NCBI RefSeq assembly: GCF_018847375.1
Contig: NZ_CP072036.1
Span: 62,001-126,000, forward strand
Reading direction: 5' to 3'
From: Akkermansia massiliensis
Lineage (GTDB): Bacteria > Verrucomicrobiota > Verrucomicrobiia > Verrucomicrobiales > Akkermansiaceae
Length of the DNA: 64,000 nucleotides
Part shown: positions 18,310 through 27,525 of the stretch, piece after piece
Layout of the letters: every line of letters starts with the position of its first letter
Position numbering within the stretch: the stretch's first letter is position 1
The notes under the pieces: model-generated
What the model was told of the DNA's origin: nothing
What the model saw: the letters and a program-made list of their open reading frames with translations, nothing else
Database searches by the model: none
Made by a program: the position numbers and the translations under genes

Positions 18310-19251
18310 ATGCGGAACATGCTCCGGCGCATTCTGATTCCTTTTCTGTGTCTTCTGGGCCTGTTCTGCACTCTTCAGGCCCAGGACGCCCCCGGCCTGA
18401 AAATCGCGGCCCTGCACCCAATTCTGGGGGATATGGCCCGCGCCATCGGCGGCAGCCACGTGCAGGTGGCGGACCTGCTGCGCCCCAACGGCAACCTGCA
18501 CAGCTTTGAACCCGCTCCGCAGGATATCGCCGCCGCAGGGCAGGCGCGCCTGGTTCTGGCCTCCGGCAAGAATCTGGAGCCGTACCTTCCCAAGTTGAAA
18601 GACGCGCTGGGCGGCAGGGCGCAAATTCTGGACCTGGGGGCCTCCATTCCGGACGTTCCCGTGGCGGCGGACACCGCAGACCATGACCATGGGCACGACG
18701 GGGACTGCTGCGCCCACGGCCCCAACGATCCCCACTGGTGGCACACCCCGGCCAATATGAAACGCGCCGCCCGCGCCCTGGCCGCCGCGCTCACGCGGAT
18801 GGACCCGGCCCATGAGCAGGATTACAAGGCCGGACTGGCCCGGTGGAACAGAAAAATGGACCAGCTTTCCTCCTGGGCCAGGAAGGAGCTTGCGGACATT
18901 CCGGAAGCGGACCGCATCCTGGTGACGGGGCACGCGGCCATGAACCATTTCTGCAAGGAATTCGGCTTCCGCAGCATCAGCATCCAGGGGGTGAGCCGTG
19001 AAGACGAAGGCAATTCCGCCCAGCTGGCCTCCACGCTGAAGAAGCTGCGCGCAGCCGGGGTAAAGGCCCTGTTCCCGGAATATTCCTCCAACCCCAAGAG
19101 CCTCACGGAGATCGCCAAATCCCTGAACATCCCCGTTGCCAAGCCGATCAATACCGACGGGCTGGCTCCGGACGGCCATACGTTCGAGTCCATGTTCAAG
19201 CAAAACGTCGGCATCATCAAGGAAGCCCTTTCCCCGTCCCCCAGGCCATGA
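18310..19251 (+). CDS. znuA: Zinc ABC transporter, periplasmic binding protein
   Basis: A 313-residue cluster A-I metal-binding lipoprotein or periplasmic protein. A signal peptide (MRNMLRRILIPFLCLLGLFC) leads to the mature protein beginning near QAQDAPGLKIAALHPILGD. The His/Asp-rich loop ADHDHGHDGDCCAHGPNDPH near residue 120, followed by HWWHTPANM, is characteristic of zinc-specific members. GHAAMNHFCKEFG carries a further metal ligand. I chose the ATG at 18310 because it starts the signal peptide; an upstream TTG at 18277 is in frame. It is first in a tightly packed operon with overlapping genes. Manganese specificity is less likely given the His-rich loop. Confidence 0.92.
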   Translation: MRNMLRRILIPFLCLLGLFCTLQAQDAPGLKIAALHPILGDMARAIGGSHVQVADLLRPNGNLHSFEPAPQDIAAAGQARLVLASGKNLEPYLPKLKDALGGRAQILDLGASIPDVPVAADTADHDHGHDGDCCAHGPNDPHWWHTPANMKRAARALAAALTRMDPAHEQDYKAGLARWNRKMDQLSSWARKELADIPEADRILVTGHAAMNHFCKEFGFRSISIQGVSREDEGNSAQLASTLKKLRAAGVKALFPEYSSNPKSLTEIAKSLNIPVAKPINTDGLAPDGHTFESMFKQNVGIIKEALSPSPRP

Positions 19252-19682
19252 CCAGCACACCCCTGCGCCAGTTTTTCCCTACTCTGGGAGTCGTCATCCT
19301 GCTGGGGTTCTTCCTTTATAACATGACGGCAGGCACCCCCGGAGCACAGGAAGCGGACCTCTCCTCCCCCGCGGCGCAGGCCGCGGACGTTCCCACGGTC
19401 ATCACGGTCAGGTGCGCCCACCGTCCGGAATTTCTTTCCATCTCCCATGGAAGCCGTGTCCTCTGGCAGTCCTCCACACCCGGCCTGCATGAAGAAGTGG
19501 AATGCGGCCTTCCGCTGGAAGACGGCTCCGTGACGCTCACCGTTTCCGCCCGCTGGCCGGAAGGCACGCCGGACACCCCCGTTACGCTGGAACTGGAACC
19601 GGAGGGCAGGCCGTCCGCCTCCGCCACCCGCTGGTCCTTCGGCCCTTCCCTGAACGACAGCTACTCCTTCTCATGGAAATAA
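19248..19682 (+). CDS. Unknown membrane-anchored protein inside the zinc uptake operon
   Basis: A 144-residue protein that I do not recognise. It has one N-terminal membrane segment (LGVVILLGFFLYNM) and an extracytoplasmic part that looks like a small beta domain: VPTVITVRCAHRPEFLSI, LHEEVECGLPLEDGSVTLTV and WSFGPSLNDSYSFSWK. Two cysteines could form a disulfide. It overlaps znuA by four bases and znuC by ten, so it is translated with the transporter and is probably part of its job, for example as a partner of the binding protein or of an outer-membrane zinc receptor. No histidine cluster is present. Confidence 0.75.
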   Translation: MTSTPLRQFFPTLGVVILLGFFLYNMTAGTPGAQEADLSSPAAQAADVPTVITVRCAHRPEFLSISHGSRVLWQSSTPGLHEEVECGLPLEDGSVTLTVSARWPEGTPDTPVTLELEPEGRPSASATRWSFGPSLNDSYSFSWK

Positions 19683-20479
19683 ACAGTCCAGCCCCCCACT
19701 GCTCCCAGGACCACATCTGCTGGGGCGCGCATGCCAGCCACCCGGACCGCCACCGGCTGGAAGTGCGGAACCTCAGCGTGTATTACGGGAGCCTTCTTGC
19801 CCTGGACGGCATCAGCTTTTCCATCACCTGCGGCCACACGCTGGCCCTGATGGGCCCCAACGGCGCGGGAAAATCCACGCTGATCAAGGCCCTGGCCGGA
19901 CTGCTCCGTCCTGATTCCGGGGAAATCCTGTGGAACGGCAGCCCTCTTCACGATACGCCGGGAGAAATCGCCTACCTGCCCCAGCGTTCCGACGTGGACT
20001 GGTCCTTTCCCATCACCGTCCGCGCGCTGGTGGAAATGGGCCGCTATCCGTCCCTGGGACTGTGGAAAAAATTCGGGCGCCATGACCGGGACATCGTAGA
20101 AAAATCCCTTCACGCGCTGGGCATGGAATCCCTGGCGGACCGCCAGATTTCAGAACTTTCCGGAGGGCAGCAGCAGCGGGCATTCCTGGCGCGCGCCCTG
20201 GCGCAGGAAGCCCACGTCCTGCTGCTGGACGAACCCTTCACAGGGCTGGACGCCCCGGCCTGCCAGTCCCTGGGGCGGCTGCTGGATTCCCTGGCGGCGG
20301 AAGGACGGCTGGTCATCGCCTCCCATCACGACCTGAACACGGCGGCGGACATTTTTGACGCCATCCTGCTGATGAATCGCGAGCTGGTCGCCTTCGGCCC
20401 CCCGGGGGAAGTGCTTGCTCCCTCACGCATCCGGGAGACGTATGGAATGGAACCTCAACCGGAAACCCAAGTTTCATGA
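19673..20479 (+). CDS. znuC: Zinc ABC transporter, ATP-binding subunit
   Basis: A 268-residue ABC ATPase. Walker A is GPNGAGKST, the Q-loop is in YLPQRSDVDWSFPITVRALV, the signature is LSGGQQQR, Walker B is HVLLLDEPFTGLD, and the switch histidine is in ASHHDLNTAA. YLPQRSDVDWSFP is typical of the zinc/manganese subgroup. The ATG at 19673 was chosen because it follows the preceding gene with a 10-base overlap and gives a normal length, with a somewhat long N-terminal stretch before LEVRNLSVYYG. It overlaps znuB by four bases. Confidence 0.94.
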   Translation: MEINSPAPHCSQDHICWGAHASHPDRHRLEVRNLSVYYGSLLALDGISFSITCGHTLALMGPNGAGKSTLIKALAGLLRPDSGEILWNGSPLHDTPGEIAYLPQRSDVDWSFPITVRALVEMGRYPSLGLWKKFGRHDRDIVEKSLHALGMESLADRQISELSGGQQQRAFLARALAQEAHVLLLDEPFTGLDAPACQSLGRLLDSLAAEGRLVIASHHDLNTAADIFDAILLMNRELVAFGPPGEVLAPSRIRETYGMEPQPETQVS

Positions 20480-21339
20480 TGGACGACTTTCTTCAATTCC
20501 TCCGCGAACCCATCGCGCAGCGCTCCCTGCTGGCATGCGTCATGATCGGCTTCGCCAACGGCTTCGTCAGCGGGCTGGTCATCCTGAAAAAATCGGCTCT
20601 CCAGATCGGCACGCTCTCCTGCGCCCTGCTGCCGGGCATAGCGGTGGCGGTGCTCCTCTTCGGCCTCACCCGCTGGAGCCTCCTGACGGGGGCCGTGGTG
20701 GCCGCCCTGCTGGTGGGCCTGGGTTCCCTCTTCGTCTCCCGCACGTCCCGGCTGAACCAGGATACCGCCCTGTCCATCCTGCACACCACGGCCTTCGCCG
20801 CGGGTTTCATCGTACTGGTGCGGCTGGGCCTGCAACAGAAAATTGACGACTGGCTGTTCGGCTCCATCATGAGCCTGTCCGACTCCGACCTGTGGATCGC
20901 CTTCGCCATCAGTTCCGTCAGCGTCCTGATCCTGCTTCTCTTCCGCCGCCCCATCCTGATCTACCTCTTTGACCCGGACATCGCCACCACGCTGGGCATT
21001 CCCTCCCGCCTCATCAGCTACGGCATCTTCACCCTCATCATCCTGGTGCTCGTCTCTTCCCTCCAGGCCGTGGGGGCGTTCCTGACGCTGGGGCTTCTCG
21101 TCGGTCCCGCCGCCACGGTGTACATGCTCACCAACAAGCCTTCCCACCTCTTCTGGGGGGGCGGAATCATCGGTGGACTGGGCTCTTTGCTGGCCTTTTA
21201 CCTGTCCTTCCCGCTGGGCTGGCACCTGGGCGCAACCATCATTCTGGTGCTGGGAACCTTCTTCTGCGCAGCCTACTTGTATTCATCACGGTGCGGGCTT
21301 CTAAAACAGCGCAGAAAGAATTCTTCCTCCGTACAATAA
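20476..21339 (+). CDS. znuB: Zinc ABC transporter, membrane permease
   Basis: A 287-residue ABC-3 family permease with about eight or nine membrane segments. Family patterns are AFANGFVSGLVILKKSALQIGTLSCALLPG-like (residues ~20-50, here starting GFANGFVSG), SIMSLSDSDLWIAF, and SSLQAVGAFLTLGLLVGPAAT. The last gene of the znu operon; its start overlaps znuC by four bases. It ends with a basic tail. Zur-box-like palindromes were looked for upstream of znuA but not recognised. Confidence 0.93.
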   Translation: MMDDFLQFLREPIAQRSLLACVMIGFANGFVSGLVILKKSALQIGTLSCALLPGIAVAVLLFGLTRWSLLTGAVVAALLVGLGSLFVSRTSRLNQDTALSILHTTAFAAGFIVLVRLGLQQKIDDWLFGSIMSLSDSDLWIAFAISSVSVLILLLFRRPILIYLFDPDIATTLGIPSRLISYGIFTLIILVLVSSLQAVGAFLTLGLLVGPAATVYMLTNKPSHLFWGGGIIGGLGSLLAFYLSFPLGWHLGATIILVLGTFFCAAYLYSSRCGLLKQRRKNSSSVQ

Positions 21340-21402
21340 CAAGGCCCGTTTTCATGACAATCCATGACACGCAGACTACTAGTCCGCCGTGGGGGTCGCC
21401 AT

Positions 21403-21408
21403 TATAAT
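21403..21408 (+). promoter_or_regulatory. Possible -10 box overlapping the mcsA start
   Basis: A perfect TATAAT lies at 21403-21408 and overlaps the ATG at 21407. If it is a working -10 box, transcription would begin near 21415, directly at the in-frame GTG 21416, giving a leaderless mRNA. No good -35 box is seen 16-18 bases upstream. Confidence 0.35.
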
Positions 21409-21943
21409 GCGGGTTGTGAAAAAATGTGAGATATGCTCTGCACCGGCAACGGTGTTCCTGACACAGATCATCAACGGGAAATCCACCAAATTCTGCCTCT
21501 GCGCCAAATGCGCCCAGGAGCGGGGCCTGCTGGACCCGGACGCCTTTGATCTGGCGGAGAAACTGTTCCCGAACCTTCAGGGCCAGTTCGGCAAGGAAGG
21601 CGCGGCGGACCCCGCCGCCCCCATTCCGGCCCTGCAGTCCCTACCGCTCACAAGCTGCCCGATCTGCTCCTTCACCCTTCAGGATTACAAAAATGTAGGA
21701 CGCCTGGGCTGCAGTGAATGCTACAACGTCTTCGAAGAAGAGATACTCCCTCTTCTCACCCAGATTCAGCCTGATTCCCACCATCACGGAAAAACGCCCG
21801 AACGGGCGGAAAAGCGCGAAACGGAAACCCATACCATCAGTGATCTGGAACAACAACTTTCCCTGGCAGTGGCAAGAGAGGATTATGAACGCGCGGCCAA
21901 GCTCCGCGATCAAATCAAGCAATTGCGCACGCCGACCAATTAA
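21407..21943 (+). CDS. mcsA: McsA-like zinc-finger activator of the protein-arginine kinase
   Basis: A 178-residue protein matching McsA: two zinc-binding clusters, CEIC with CLCAKC near the N-terminus and CPIC with CSEC near residue 85, then a spacer and a C-terminal UVR motif (LSLAVAREDYERAAKLRDQIK) as in UvrB/UvrC. In Bacillus McsA activates McsB and helps deliver substrates to ClpC. The start is uncertain: ATG 21407 overlaps a TATAAT, and GTG 21416 (VKKCEIC) would be the first codon of a leaderless transcript. mcsB follows after five bases. Confidence 0.88.
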   Translation: MRVVKKCEICSAPATVFLTQIINGKSTKFCLCAKCAQERGLLDPDAFDLAEKLFPNLQGQFGKEGAADPAAPIPALQSLPLTSCPICSFTLQDYKNVGRLGCSECYNVFEEEILPLLTQIQPDSHHHGKTPERAEKRETETHTISDLEQQLSLAVAREDYERAAKLRDQIKQLRTPTN

Positions 21944-21948
21944 CGTAC

Positions 21949-23004
21949 ATGCTCTTTGACGACTTACTAAACAACCCCGCCAAATGGATGGTGGAATCAC
22001 GGGATGAACACGACATCGTTCTCACCTCCCGCATCCGCCTGGCACGCAATCTGACCGCCACCCCTTTTCCCGGCTGGGCCACGCGCCAGCAGAGGGAGGA
22101 AACGCTGAAGCTCACCTCCAGTGAAGCGCGCCAAATCCCCGTCATGAAGGGAGGCTATTACGCGGAACTCTCCGGACTCACCCAGCAGCAAAAACAGCTG
22201 CTGGTGGAACGCCACCTCATTTCCCGGGAACTGGCCGCGCGCTCGGAAGGCTGCGCCGTTCTCATCTCACGCAGCCAGAACGCCAGCATCCTCTTCAATG
22301 AGGAGGACCACCTGCGCCTTCAGTACATCCTGCCCGGCATCCAGCTTAAAAAAGCATGGGGAGCCATCTCCAAAATAGACTCCGAACTGGAAGCCAGGCT
22401 CCCGTACGCCTACAACACGCGGCTGGGCTACCTCACCGCCTGCCCCACCAACCTGGGCACGGGCATGAGGGCCTCCGTCATGATGCATTTGCCGGGCCTG
22501 GTCATCTCAGAACAGATGCAGCAGGTCGTCCAGGCGGCCGTGCAGCTCAACATCACTGTCCGCGGCCTGTACGGAGAAGGGACGGAAGCCACCGGCAATC
22601 TCTTCCAGATTTCCAACCAGACCACGCTGGGAGACAGCGAGGACCAGATCGTGGAACGCATGACCCGCTTCACCTCCGACCTGGCCCACCAGGAATGGAA
22701 CGCCCGCAGGCGGCTGCTCCAGGCTTCCTCGCTCCAGGTAAAAGACCGCGTTTCCCGCGCCTACGGCCTCCTGACCAACGCCACCCTGCTATCCACGCAG
22801 GAGGCGCTGGCGCTGCTCTCCTTCCTCCGGATGGGAGCATCCCTGGACATCTTTTCCCACCAGGCATTAAAAAACGTCAATAAAACCATACTGAACATTC
22901 AGCCGGCCCACCTGGCCCGCCTGTCCACCACGGACCAGACAACTCCCGAAGACAGGGACCAGATCCGTGCGGACATTATCCGGAAGGAACTTTCCGGAAA
23001 CTGA
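21949..23004 (+). CDS. mcsB: Protein-arginine kinase McsB
   Basis: A 351-residue phosphagen-kinase-fold enzyme that phosphorylates arginine side chains, marking proteins for ClpCP. Family features: VLTSRIRLARNLTATPFPGW near residue 24, AVLISRSQNASILFNEEDHLR in the nucleotide-binding part, the catalytic loop LTACPTNLGTGMRASVMMHLP, and GEGTEATGNLFQISNQTTLG. The C-terminal helical region needed for McsA contacts is present, so length is full. Residues of ATP and phospho-arginine binding look intact. It sits between mcsA and clpC. McsB is best known from Firmicutes; here it lies in a Gram-negative background without the repressor gene ctsR. Confidence 0.94.
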   Translation: MLFDDLLNNPAKWMVESRDEHDIVLTSRIRLARNLTATPFPGWATRQQREETLKLTSSEARQIPVMKGGYYAELSGLTQQQKQLLVERHLISRELAARSEGCAVLISRSQNASILFNEEDHLRLQYILPGIQLKKAWGAISKIDSELEARLPYAYNTRLGYLTACPTNLGTGMRASVMMHLPGLVISEQMQQVVQAAVQLNITVRGLYGEGTEATGNLFQISNQTTLGDSEDQIVERMTRFTSDLAHQEWNARRRLLQASSLQVKDRVSRAYGLLTNATLLSTQEALALLSFLRMGASLDIFSHQALKNVNKTILNIQPAHLARLSTTDQTTPEDRDQIRADIIRKELSGN

Positions 23005-23031
23005 TGCAACAACAAAACTTCTTTACAATAC

Positions 23032-25614
23032 ATGAACAACTTTACGCCTAGGGCGCAACAAGTGCTGGCGCATGCGCGCCGGGAAGCGGACCGCTTCAAT
23101 CATCATTACATAGGGACCGAACACCTGCTCCTCGGGCTGCTCAAGCTGGGCAAGGGCGTAGCCGTCACCATCCTGGAAAACCTGGGGGTGGAGCTTACCG
23201 CCGTGCGCAGGCAGGTGGAGGAACAAATAGGCCGGGGCACGGAGCCCCAGGCGGAGGGCAACATCCCGTACACCCCCAGAGTCCGCAAGGTTCTGGCGAT
23301 GGCCAACCGGGAAGCCCAAGAACTCAACCACACGTATGTGGGCACGGAGCACCTGCTCCTGGGCCTCATCCGGGACGGCGACGGCGTGGCCGGACAGATT
23401 CTGCGCCACTTCGGCGTGGACCTGGAACAGGCGCGGCGCGAGCTGCTGGACGTACTGACGCCCAAATACCAGATGGATGCGGATGAAGACAACATCATCC
23501 CGGACGACGATGACGACGAGGAGGAAAACGAATCCCCCGCCATCCCGACGGACGAACCTTCCTCCCCTCCCTACTCCCGGCAGCAGAAATCCAAGACTCC
23601 CGCTCTCCAGGCCTTTGGCCGGGACATGACCCAGCTGGCCCGGGACGGCAAGCTGGACCCCGTGATCGGCCGTGCCTCCGAAATTGAGCGCGTCATCCAG
23701 ATACTGTGCCGCAGGAACAAGAACAACCCCGTCCTGCTCGGTGAAGCCGGGGTGGGCAAAACCGCCATCGTGGAAGGGCTGGCCCAGGAAATAGCCCAGG
23801 GCCACGTTCCGGAACTCCTGCGCAGCAAGAGAGTCATCTCCCTGGACCTGGCTCTGATGGTGGCGGGCACCAAGTACCGCGGCCAGTTTGAAGAACGGCT
23901 CAAGGCCGTGATGGATGAAATACGCCGGGAAGGCAACGTCATCCTCTTCATTGACGAGCTGCACACCATCGTGGGCGCGGGCTCCGCGGAAGGCTCCATG
24001 GACGCCTCCAACATCATCAAGCCCGCCCTCTCCCGCGGGGAGCTCCAGGCCATAGGCGCCACCACGCTCAATGAATACAGAAAGCACATTGAGAAGGACG
24101 CCGCCCTGGAACGCCGCTTCCAGCAGGTGCAGGTGGGGGAACCCTCCGTGGAGGATACCATCCAGATCCTGGCCGGCATCCAGCCCAAGTATGAGGAACA
24201 CCACAAGGTTCATTATACGAAAGAGGCCGTGGAAGCCGCAGCCAAGCTCTCCCACCGCTATCTGACGGGCCGCTTCCTGCCGGACAAGGCCATCGACATC
24301 CTGGATGAAGCGGGAGCGCGCAAGCGCGTCTCCCAGATGACCCGCCCGGACCACATCAGCGAGATGGAAGTCCGCATTGAGGAAATCAAGGAACGCAAGG
24401 ACAAGGCCGTGGACGGCCAGCTCTTTGAGGAAGCCGCCCGCCTCCGCGACGAGGAAAAACAGGCCAAGGCGGAACTCCAGAACATGCTGGACACCTGGCG
24501 CAACTCCTACGAGACCAACTATGTCCCCGTAACGGATGAAGACGTGATGAGCGTGCTCGCCAAATGGACCGGCATTCCGCTGGCCCGGATGGAGGAAAAG
24601 GAAACCACCAAGCTCCTGCGCATGGAGGAAGAACTGAAAAGCAAGGTCATCGGCCAGGACGAGGCGGCCTCCGCCATCGCCCGTGCCCTGCGGCGCAGCC
24701 GCGCGGACATCAAAGACCCGCGCCGCCCGATCGGCTCCTTCCTCTTCCTGGGGCCCACCGGGGTGGGCAAAACCTACCTGGCCCGCAACCTGGCGGAAAT
24801 CATGTTCGGCACCGCGGACGCCCTTATTCAGGTGGACATGAGCGAGTACATGGAAAAACACACCACGTCCCGCCTCATCGGCTCGCCTCCCGGCTACGTA
24901 GGCCATGACGAAGGCGGCCAGCTCACGGAAGCCGTCCGGCGCAGGCCCTACTCCGTTATCCTCTTTGACGAAGTGGAAAAGGCCCACCCGGACGTCATGA
25001 ACCTGCTTCTCCAGATTCTGGAGGAAGGCAGCGTGACGGACTCCCTGGGACGCAAGATCAACTTCCGCAACACCATCATCATCCTGACCTCCAACGTGGG
25101 GGCCGCCTCCGCCAAGCGGCAGAGCGCCATGGGCTTCGGCGCCATGTCTGCCGACAATGCGGACTACGCCGCCATGAAGGAAAAGATTCTGGAAGCGGCG
25201 CGCAAGCAATTCCGCCCGGAATTCCTGAACCGCTTTGATGACATCTCCGTTTTCCGCATGCTGGAACGGGACGACCTGGAACGCATCGTACAGCTGGAAG
25301 CGGACAAGCTCATCTCCCGCCTCAAGACCAAGAACATCACGCTGGCCCTGAGCCCGGAAGCCCTGAGCCTGATCATCAAAAACGGCTACGATCCGCAGTA
25401 CGGCGCGCGCCCGATGCGCCGCGCCATCGAACGGCTGCTGGAAGACCCCCTGGCGGAATCCCTGCTGAGGGGAGACGTGAAACCAGGCGACAAGATTGAA
25501 GCCGTGGAAACGGACGGAACGGAAACGCTCACCTTCCTGCACGTCAAGGACAAGGCGGCTCCGAAAACCAAAACTCCCCGTAAAAGGACTCCCCGCAAGC
25601 CGAAGGCGGAATAA
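23032..25614 (+). CDS. clpC: ClpC-type AAA+ unfoldase
   Basis: An 860-residue HSP100 protein. Two Clp N-repeats occupy about residues 3-147 ([31 protein letters not shown], then [15 protein letters not shown]). An acidic linker ([19 protein letters not shown]) follows. The first AAA+ domain has [15 protein letters not shown] near residue 237 and [16 protein letters not shown] middle domain with a UVR-type helix ([17 protein letters not shown]) marks ClpC rather than ClpA. The second AAA+ domain has [15 protein letters not shown] near residue 574 and [15 protein letters not shown]. The C-terminal tail is Lys/Pro-rich. The N-domain binds phospho-arginine in Bacillus ClpC, which fits the adjacent mcsB. 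Confidence 0.96.
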   Translation: MNNFTPRAQQVLAHARREADRFNHHYIGTEHLLLGLLKLGKGVAVTILENLGVELTAVRRQVEEQIGRGTEPQAEGNIPYTPRVRKVLAMANREAQELNHTYVGTEHLLLGLIRDGDGVAGQILRHFGVDLEQARRELLDVLTPKYQMDADEDNIIPDDDDDEEENESPAIPTDEPSSPPYSRQQKSKTPALQAFGRDMTQLARDGKLDPVIGRASEIERVIQILCRRNKNNPVLLGEAGVGKTAIVEGLAQEIAQGHVPELLRSKRVISLDLALMVAGTKYRGQFEERLKAVMDEIRREGNVILFIDELHTIVGAGSAEGSMDASNIIKPALSRGELQAIGATTLNEYRKHIEKDAALERRFQQVQVGEPSVEDTIQILAGIQPKYEEHHKVHYTKEAVEAAAKLSHRYLTGRFLPDKAIDILDEAGARKRVSQMTRPDHISEMEVRIEEIKERKDKAVDGQLFEEAARLRDEEKQAKAELQNMLDTWRNSYETNYVPVTDEDVMSVLAKWTGIPLARMEEKETTKLLRMEEELKSKVIGQDEAASAIARALRRSRADIKDPRRPIGSFLFLGPTGVGKTYLARNLAEIMFGTADALIQVDMSEYMEKHTTSRLIGSPPGYVGHDEGGQLTEAVRRRPYSVILFDEVEKAHPDVMNLLLQILEEGSVTDSLGRKINFRNTIIILTSNVGAASAKRQSAMGFGAMSADNADYAAMKEKILEAARKQFRPEFLNRFDDISVFRMLERDDLERIVQLEADKLISRLKTKNITLALSPEALSLIIKNGYDPQYGARPMRRAIERLLEDPLAESLLRGDVKPGDKIEAVETDGTETLTFLHVKDKAAPKTKTPRKRTPRKPKAE

Positions 25615-25638
25615 CCTTACGGACAACAATTAAACAGG

Positions 25639-25674
25639 AACCCTCCGCATGACTCCATGCGGGGGGTTTTCTTC
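25639..25674 (+). terminator. Rho-independent terminator of the mcsA-mcsB-clpC operon
   Basis: AACCCTCCGCATG pairs with CATGCGGGGGGTT across a 4-base loop, 25 bases after the clpC stop, followed by TTCTTCTTT. Bases 25675-25883 show no further gene. Confidence 0.88.
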
Positions 25675-25883
25675 TTTGAAGGAAATGCCGTCCCGTCGGA
25701 ACAGGAGGAATCTTCATCCCGCTCCCTTCTATGGGCCTGCCGTCAGGAAAGGGAGAGGAACGGTTCCTGCCCGGGTGGCATTGTCCAGAATTGCCGGGAA
25801 AAAACAGTCTCATCCGGCAACGGTGGAACAGCACTTTCCAAGGCTGGGATAAAAGCCTTTTTACTTATTGAATAAATCTTGAT

Positions 25884-25913
25884 TTGGATTTTTAAACGTC
25901 ACGGATTTATAAT
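25884..25913 (+). promoter_or_regulatory. Putative promoter of the PEP-CTERM gene
   Basis: TATAAT (25908-25913) is perfect; TTGGAT (25884-25889) is 18 bases upstream. The distance to the ATG at 25978 leaves a 5' UTR of about 57 bases, in A+T-rich DNA. Confidence 0.6.
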
Positions 25914-25977
25914 TCGCTATTTATCTACTCCTAGGAAGGGTGTTCTATCATTTCCAATCACGTATCTCATTGATAGC

Positions 25978-26769
25978 ATGAAGAAGACATTATTCATTCT
26001 GGCAACCATGGCGGCAGCGGCGGTTGCGGCTGAAGCCTCCACCGTTCTGATTTCGTTCGGGATCAATTCGGGCAATGGCACCTCCGTTGTGGACGGCACG
26101 TATCTGGGGGAATCCGGACAACAAGTGAACAAAATCTCCACGGGCAGCTCCTCTTCCTATACTTCCGGAACACTGGTGACCAGCGGAGGGGACGCTACCG
26201 GCATCACCCTGACGACCGGCGGCGTCTGCTGCGGGAGCGGAGGCGTTCTGACGGACGGTTCCGCCAAAGACTCCGCCCTGGGCCAGGGCAACAAGTTTTA
26301 CGATGTTTTCGGCCAGGATATGACCACCGGCAACCCGATGGGCGGCGTCATCAATGGAAACAGTGCCAACGGCAACTTCACGATGTCCCTGAACAACCTG
26401 TCCGCCGGCACTTACACGCTGACCATGCTGGTGGGACGCGGAAACAACTACGGTGCGGGCAACACTTCTTCCTTCAGCCTTGACGGCACCGGAATCTCTA
26501 ACATTTCCGCCAGCCTGGACGACTACTCCACCGGGTCCGGCGCTACGCTGAACGGCGCCACCGTCACGGGCAACACGCATACCGGAGACTGGATGGTGGT
26601 GACCTATACATTCGACGTGGCTGCCGACGGAACCCAGCTCAATATCCAGTCCCAGGGCGGAAGCGGCAGCATCAATGCCCTGGCGCTGGCCTCCGTTCCG
26701 GAACCGGCCACGGCCAGCCTCGGCCTGCTGGGCCTGGGCGCTCTGCTGATGCGCCGCAAACGGGCATAA
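25978..26769 (+). CDS. PEP-CTERM surface protein
   Basis: A 263-residue exported protein. The signal peptide is MKKTLFILATMAAAAVAAEA. The mature part is rich in Gly, Ser, Thr and Asn (GINSGNGTSVVDGTYLGESG, GAGNTSSFSLDGTGISN), typical of beta-rich extracellular proteins. The C-terminal sorting signal is complete: VPEPAT, a hydrophobic segment SLGLLGLGALLM and RRKRA. This tag is processed by exosortase (EpsH/XrtA type) and is linked to exopolysaccharide in other bacteria. One CC pair occurs in GGVCCGSGG. I chose the ATG at 25978 because it begins the signal peptide and follows the promoter at a normal distance. Ligand unknown. Confidence 0.85.
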   Translation: MKKTLFILATMAAAAVAAEASTVLISFGINSGNGTSVVDGTYLGESGQQVNKISTGSSSSYTSGTLVTSGGDATGITLTTGGVCCGSGGVLTDGSAKDSALGQGNKFYDVFGQDMTTGNPMGGVINGNSANGNFTMSLNNLSAGTYTLTMLVGRGNNYGAGNTSSFSLDGTGISNISASLDDYSTGSGATLNGATVTGNTHTGDWMVVTYTFDVAADGTQLNIQSQGGSGSINALALASVPEPATASLGLLGLGALLMRRKRA

Positions 26770-26787
26770 ACCCTGCCTCATTTTTCA

Positions 26788-26835
26788 TCAAGCTCCGGCC
26801 GTTCTTCTACAAGGCGTCCGGAGCTTGATTTATTT
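26788..26835 (+). terminator. Terminator after the PEP-CTERM gene
   Basis: TCAAGCTCCGG (26788-26798) pairs with CCGGAGCTTGA (26818-26828) around a 19-base loop, followed by TTTATTT. The stem begins 18 bases after the stop codon. Confidence 0.75.
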
Positions 26836-26956
26836 ACAGAACAGGCATGGATGGATTTCATGGCCTGTGCTTTTACATCAAACAATGCTCCGCAAACCGG
26901 AACCGGCATGGCCGTACGCATTCCGGACTCCGCGCACCGGCAAAACGGGCCGAGGG

Positions 26957-27325
26957 CTACATCTCAAACCGGTGCAGGTTCTCCAAATGGGAATACCCCA
27001 TTTTTCTGAGGGTTTCCATCGCCTTGTCCGCCCTCTTGCCCGTCCGGCAATATAACAGAATTACGGCATTCTTGTCCGGAAGCAGTTGAGGAGCCAGCTG
27101 CTCCACCTCATCCACCGGAATATTCAAGGCTCCCTCCTTGTGGCCTGCGCGGTATTCCTCCGGGGTACGGACATCCACCAGCACGACATCGTGCGCGGCG
27201 TCATCCTCCGGAGACACCACCATGGCGGAGGAAGCCGGAACACGTTCCGTGTTCCTCCCCTTCAGCCAGACGAAGAGGGCCGTCAGCCCGGTCACCATCA
27301 CCACGTACAGAACCACGTTTTTCAC
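26957..27325 (-). CDS. Membrane-anchored rhodanese-like protein
   Basis: A 122-residue single-domain rhodanese with an N-terminal membrane anchor (VVLYVVMVTGLTALFVWLKG). The domain runs from VVLVDVRTPEEYRAGHKEGA to the end, with the active-site loop YCRTGKRADKA around C97. The persulfide-forming cysteine is present. Proteins of this build are predicted to handle sulfur or redox chemistry on the outer face of the inner membrane. It stands alone, convergent with the PEP-CTERM gene. Confidence 0.85.
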   Translation of the reverse strand: MKNVVLYVVMVTGLTALFVWLKGRNTERVPASSAMVVSPEDDAAHDVVLVDVRTPEEYRAGHKEGALNIPVDEVEQLAPQLLPDKNAVILLYCRTGKRADKAMETLRKMGYSHLENLHRFEM

Positions 27326-27525
27326 GCATCCACTTCACTAAACCATGGCGGAGGAATCAAGAGAAAACAATGCCTTTCTTCCGGATGCCGCCAGTATTTG
27401 CTGCCCACTCCAAACCGGCGGGGCCATCCTCCGGAAAAACGATGCTCCGGCGACAGGAGAAAACACAGTCCACGCGCGGAGAAGCCTTTCCCTTCTCCAC
27501 TCCCTGAAAGGCTTGAACGCCCGGC

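Noticed and set aside
23023..25629. An 868-codon open frame opposite clpC
   Set aside because: It is the exact antisense of clpC and arises from its GC-rich third codon positions; the composition is implausible for a protein and no motif is present.
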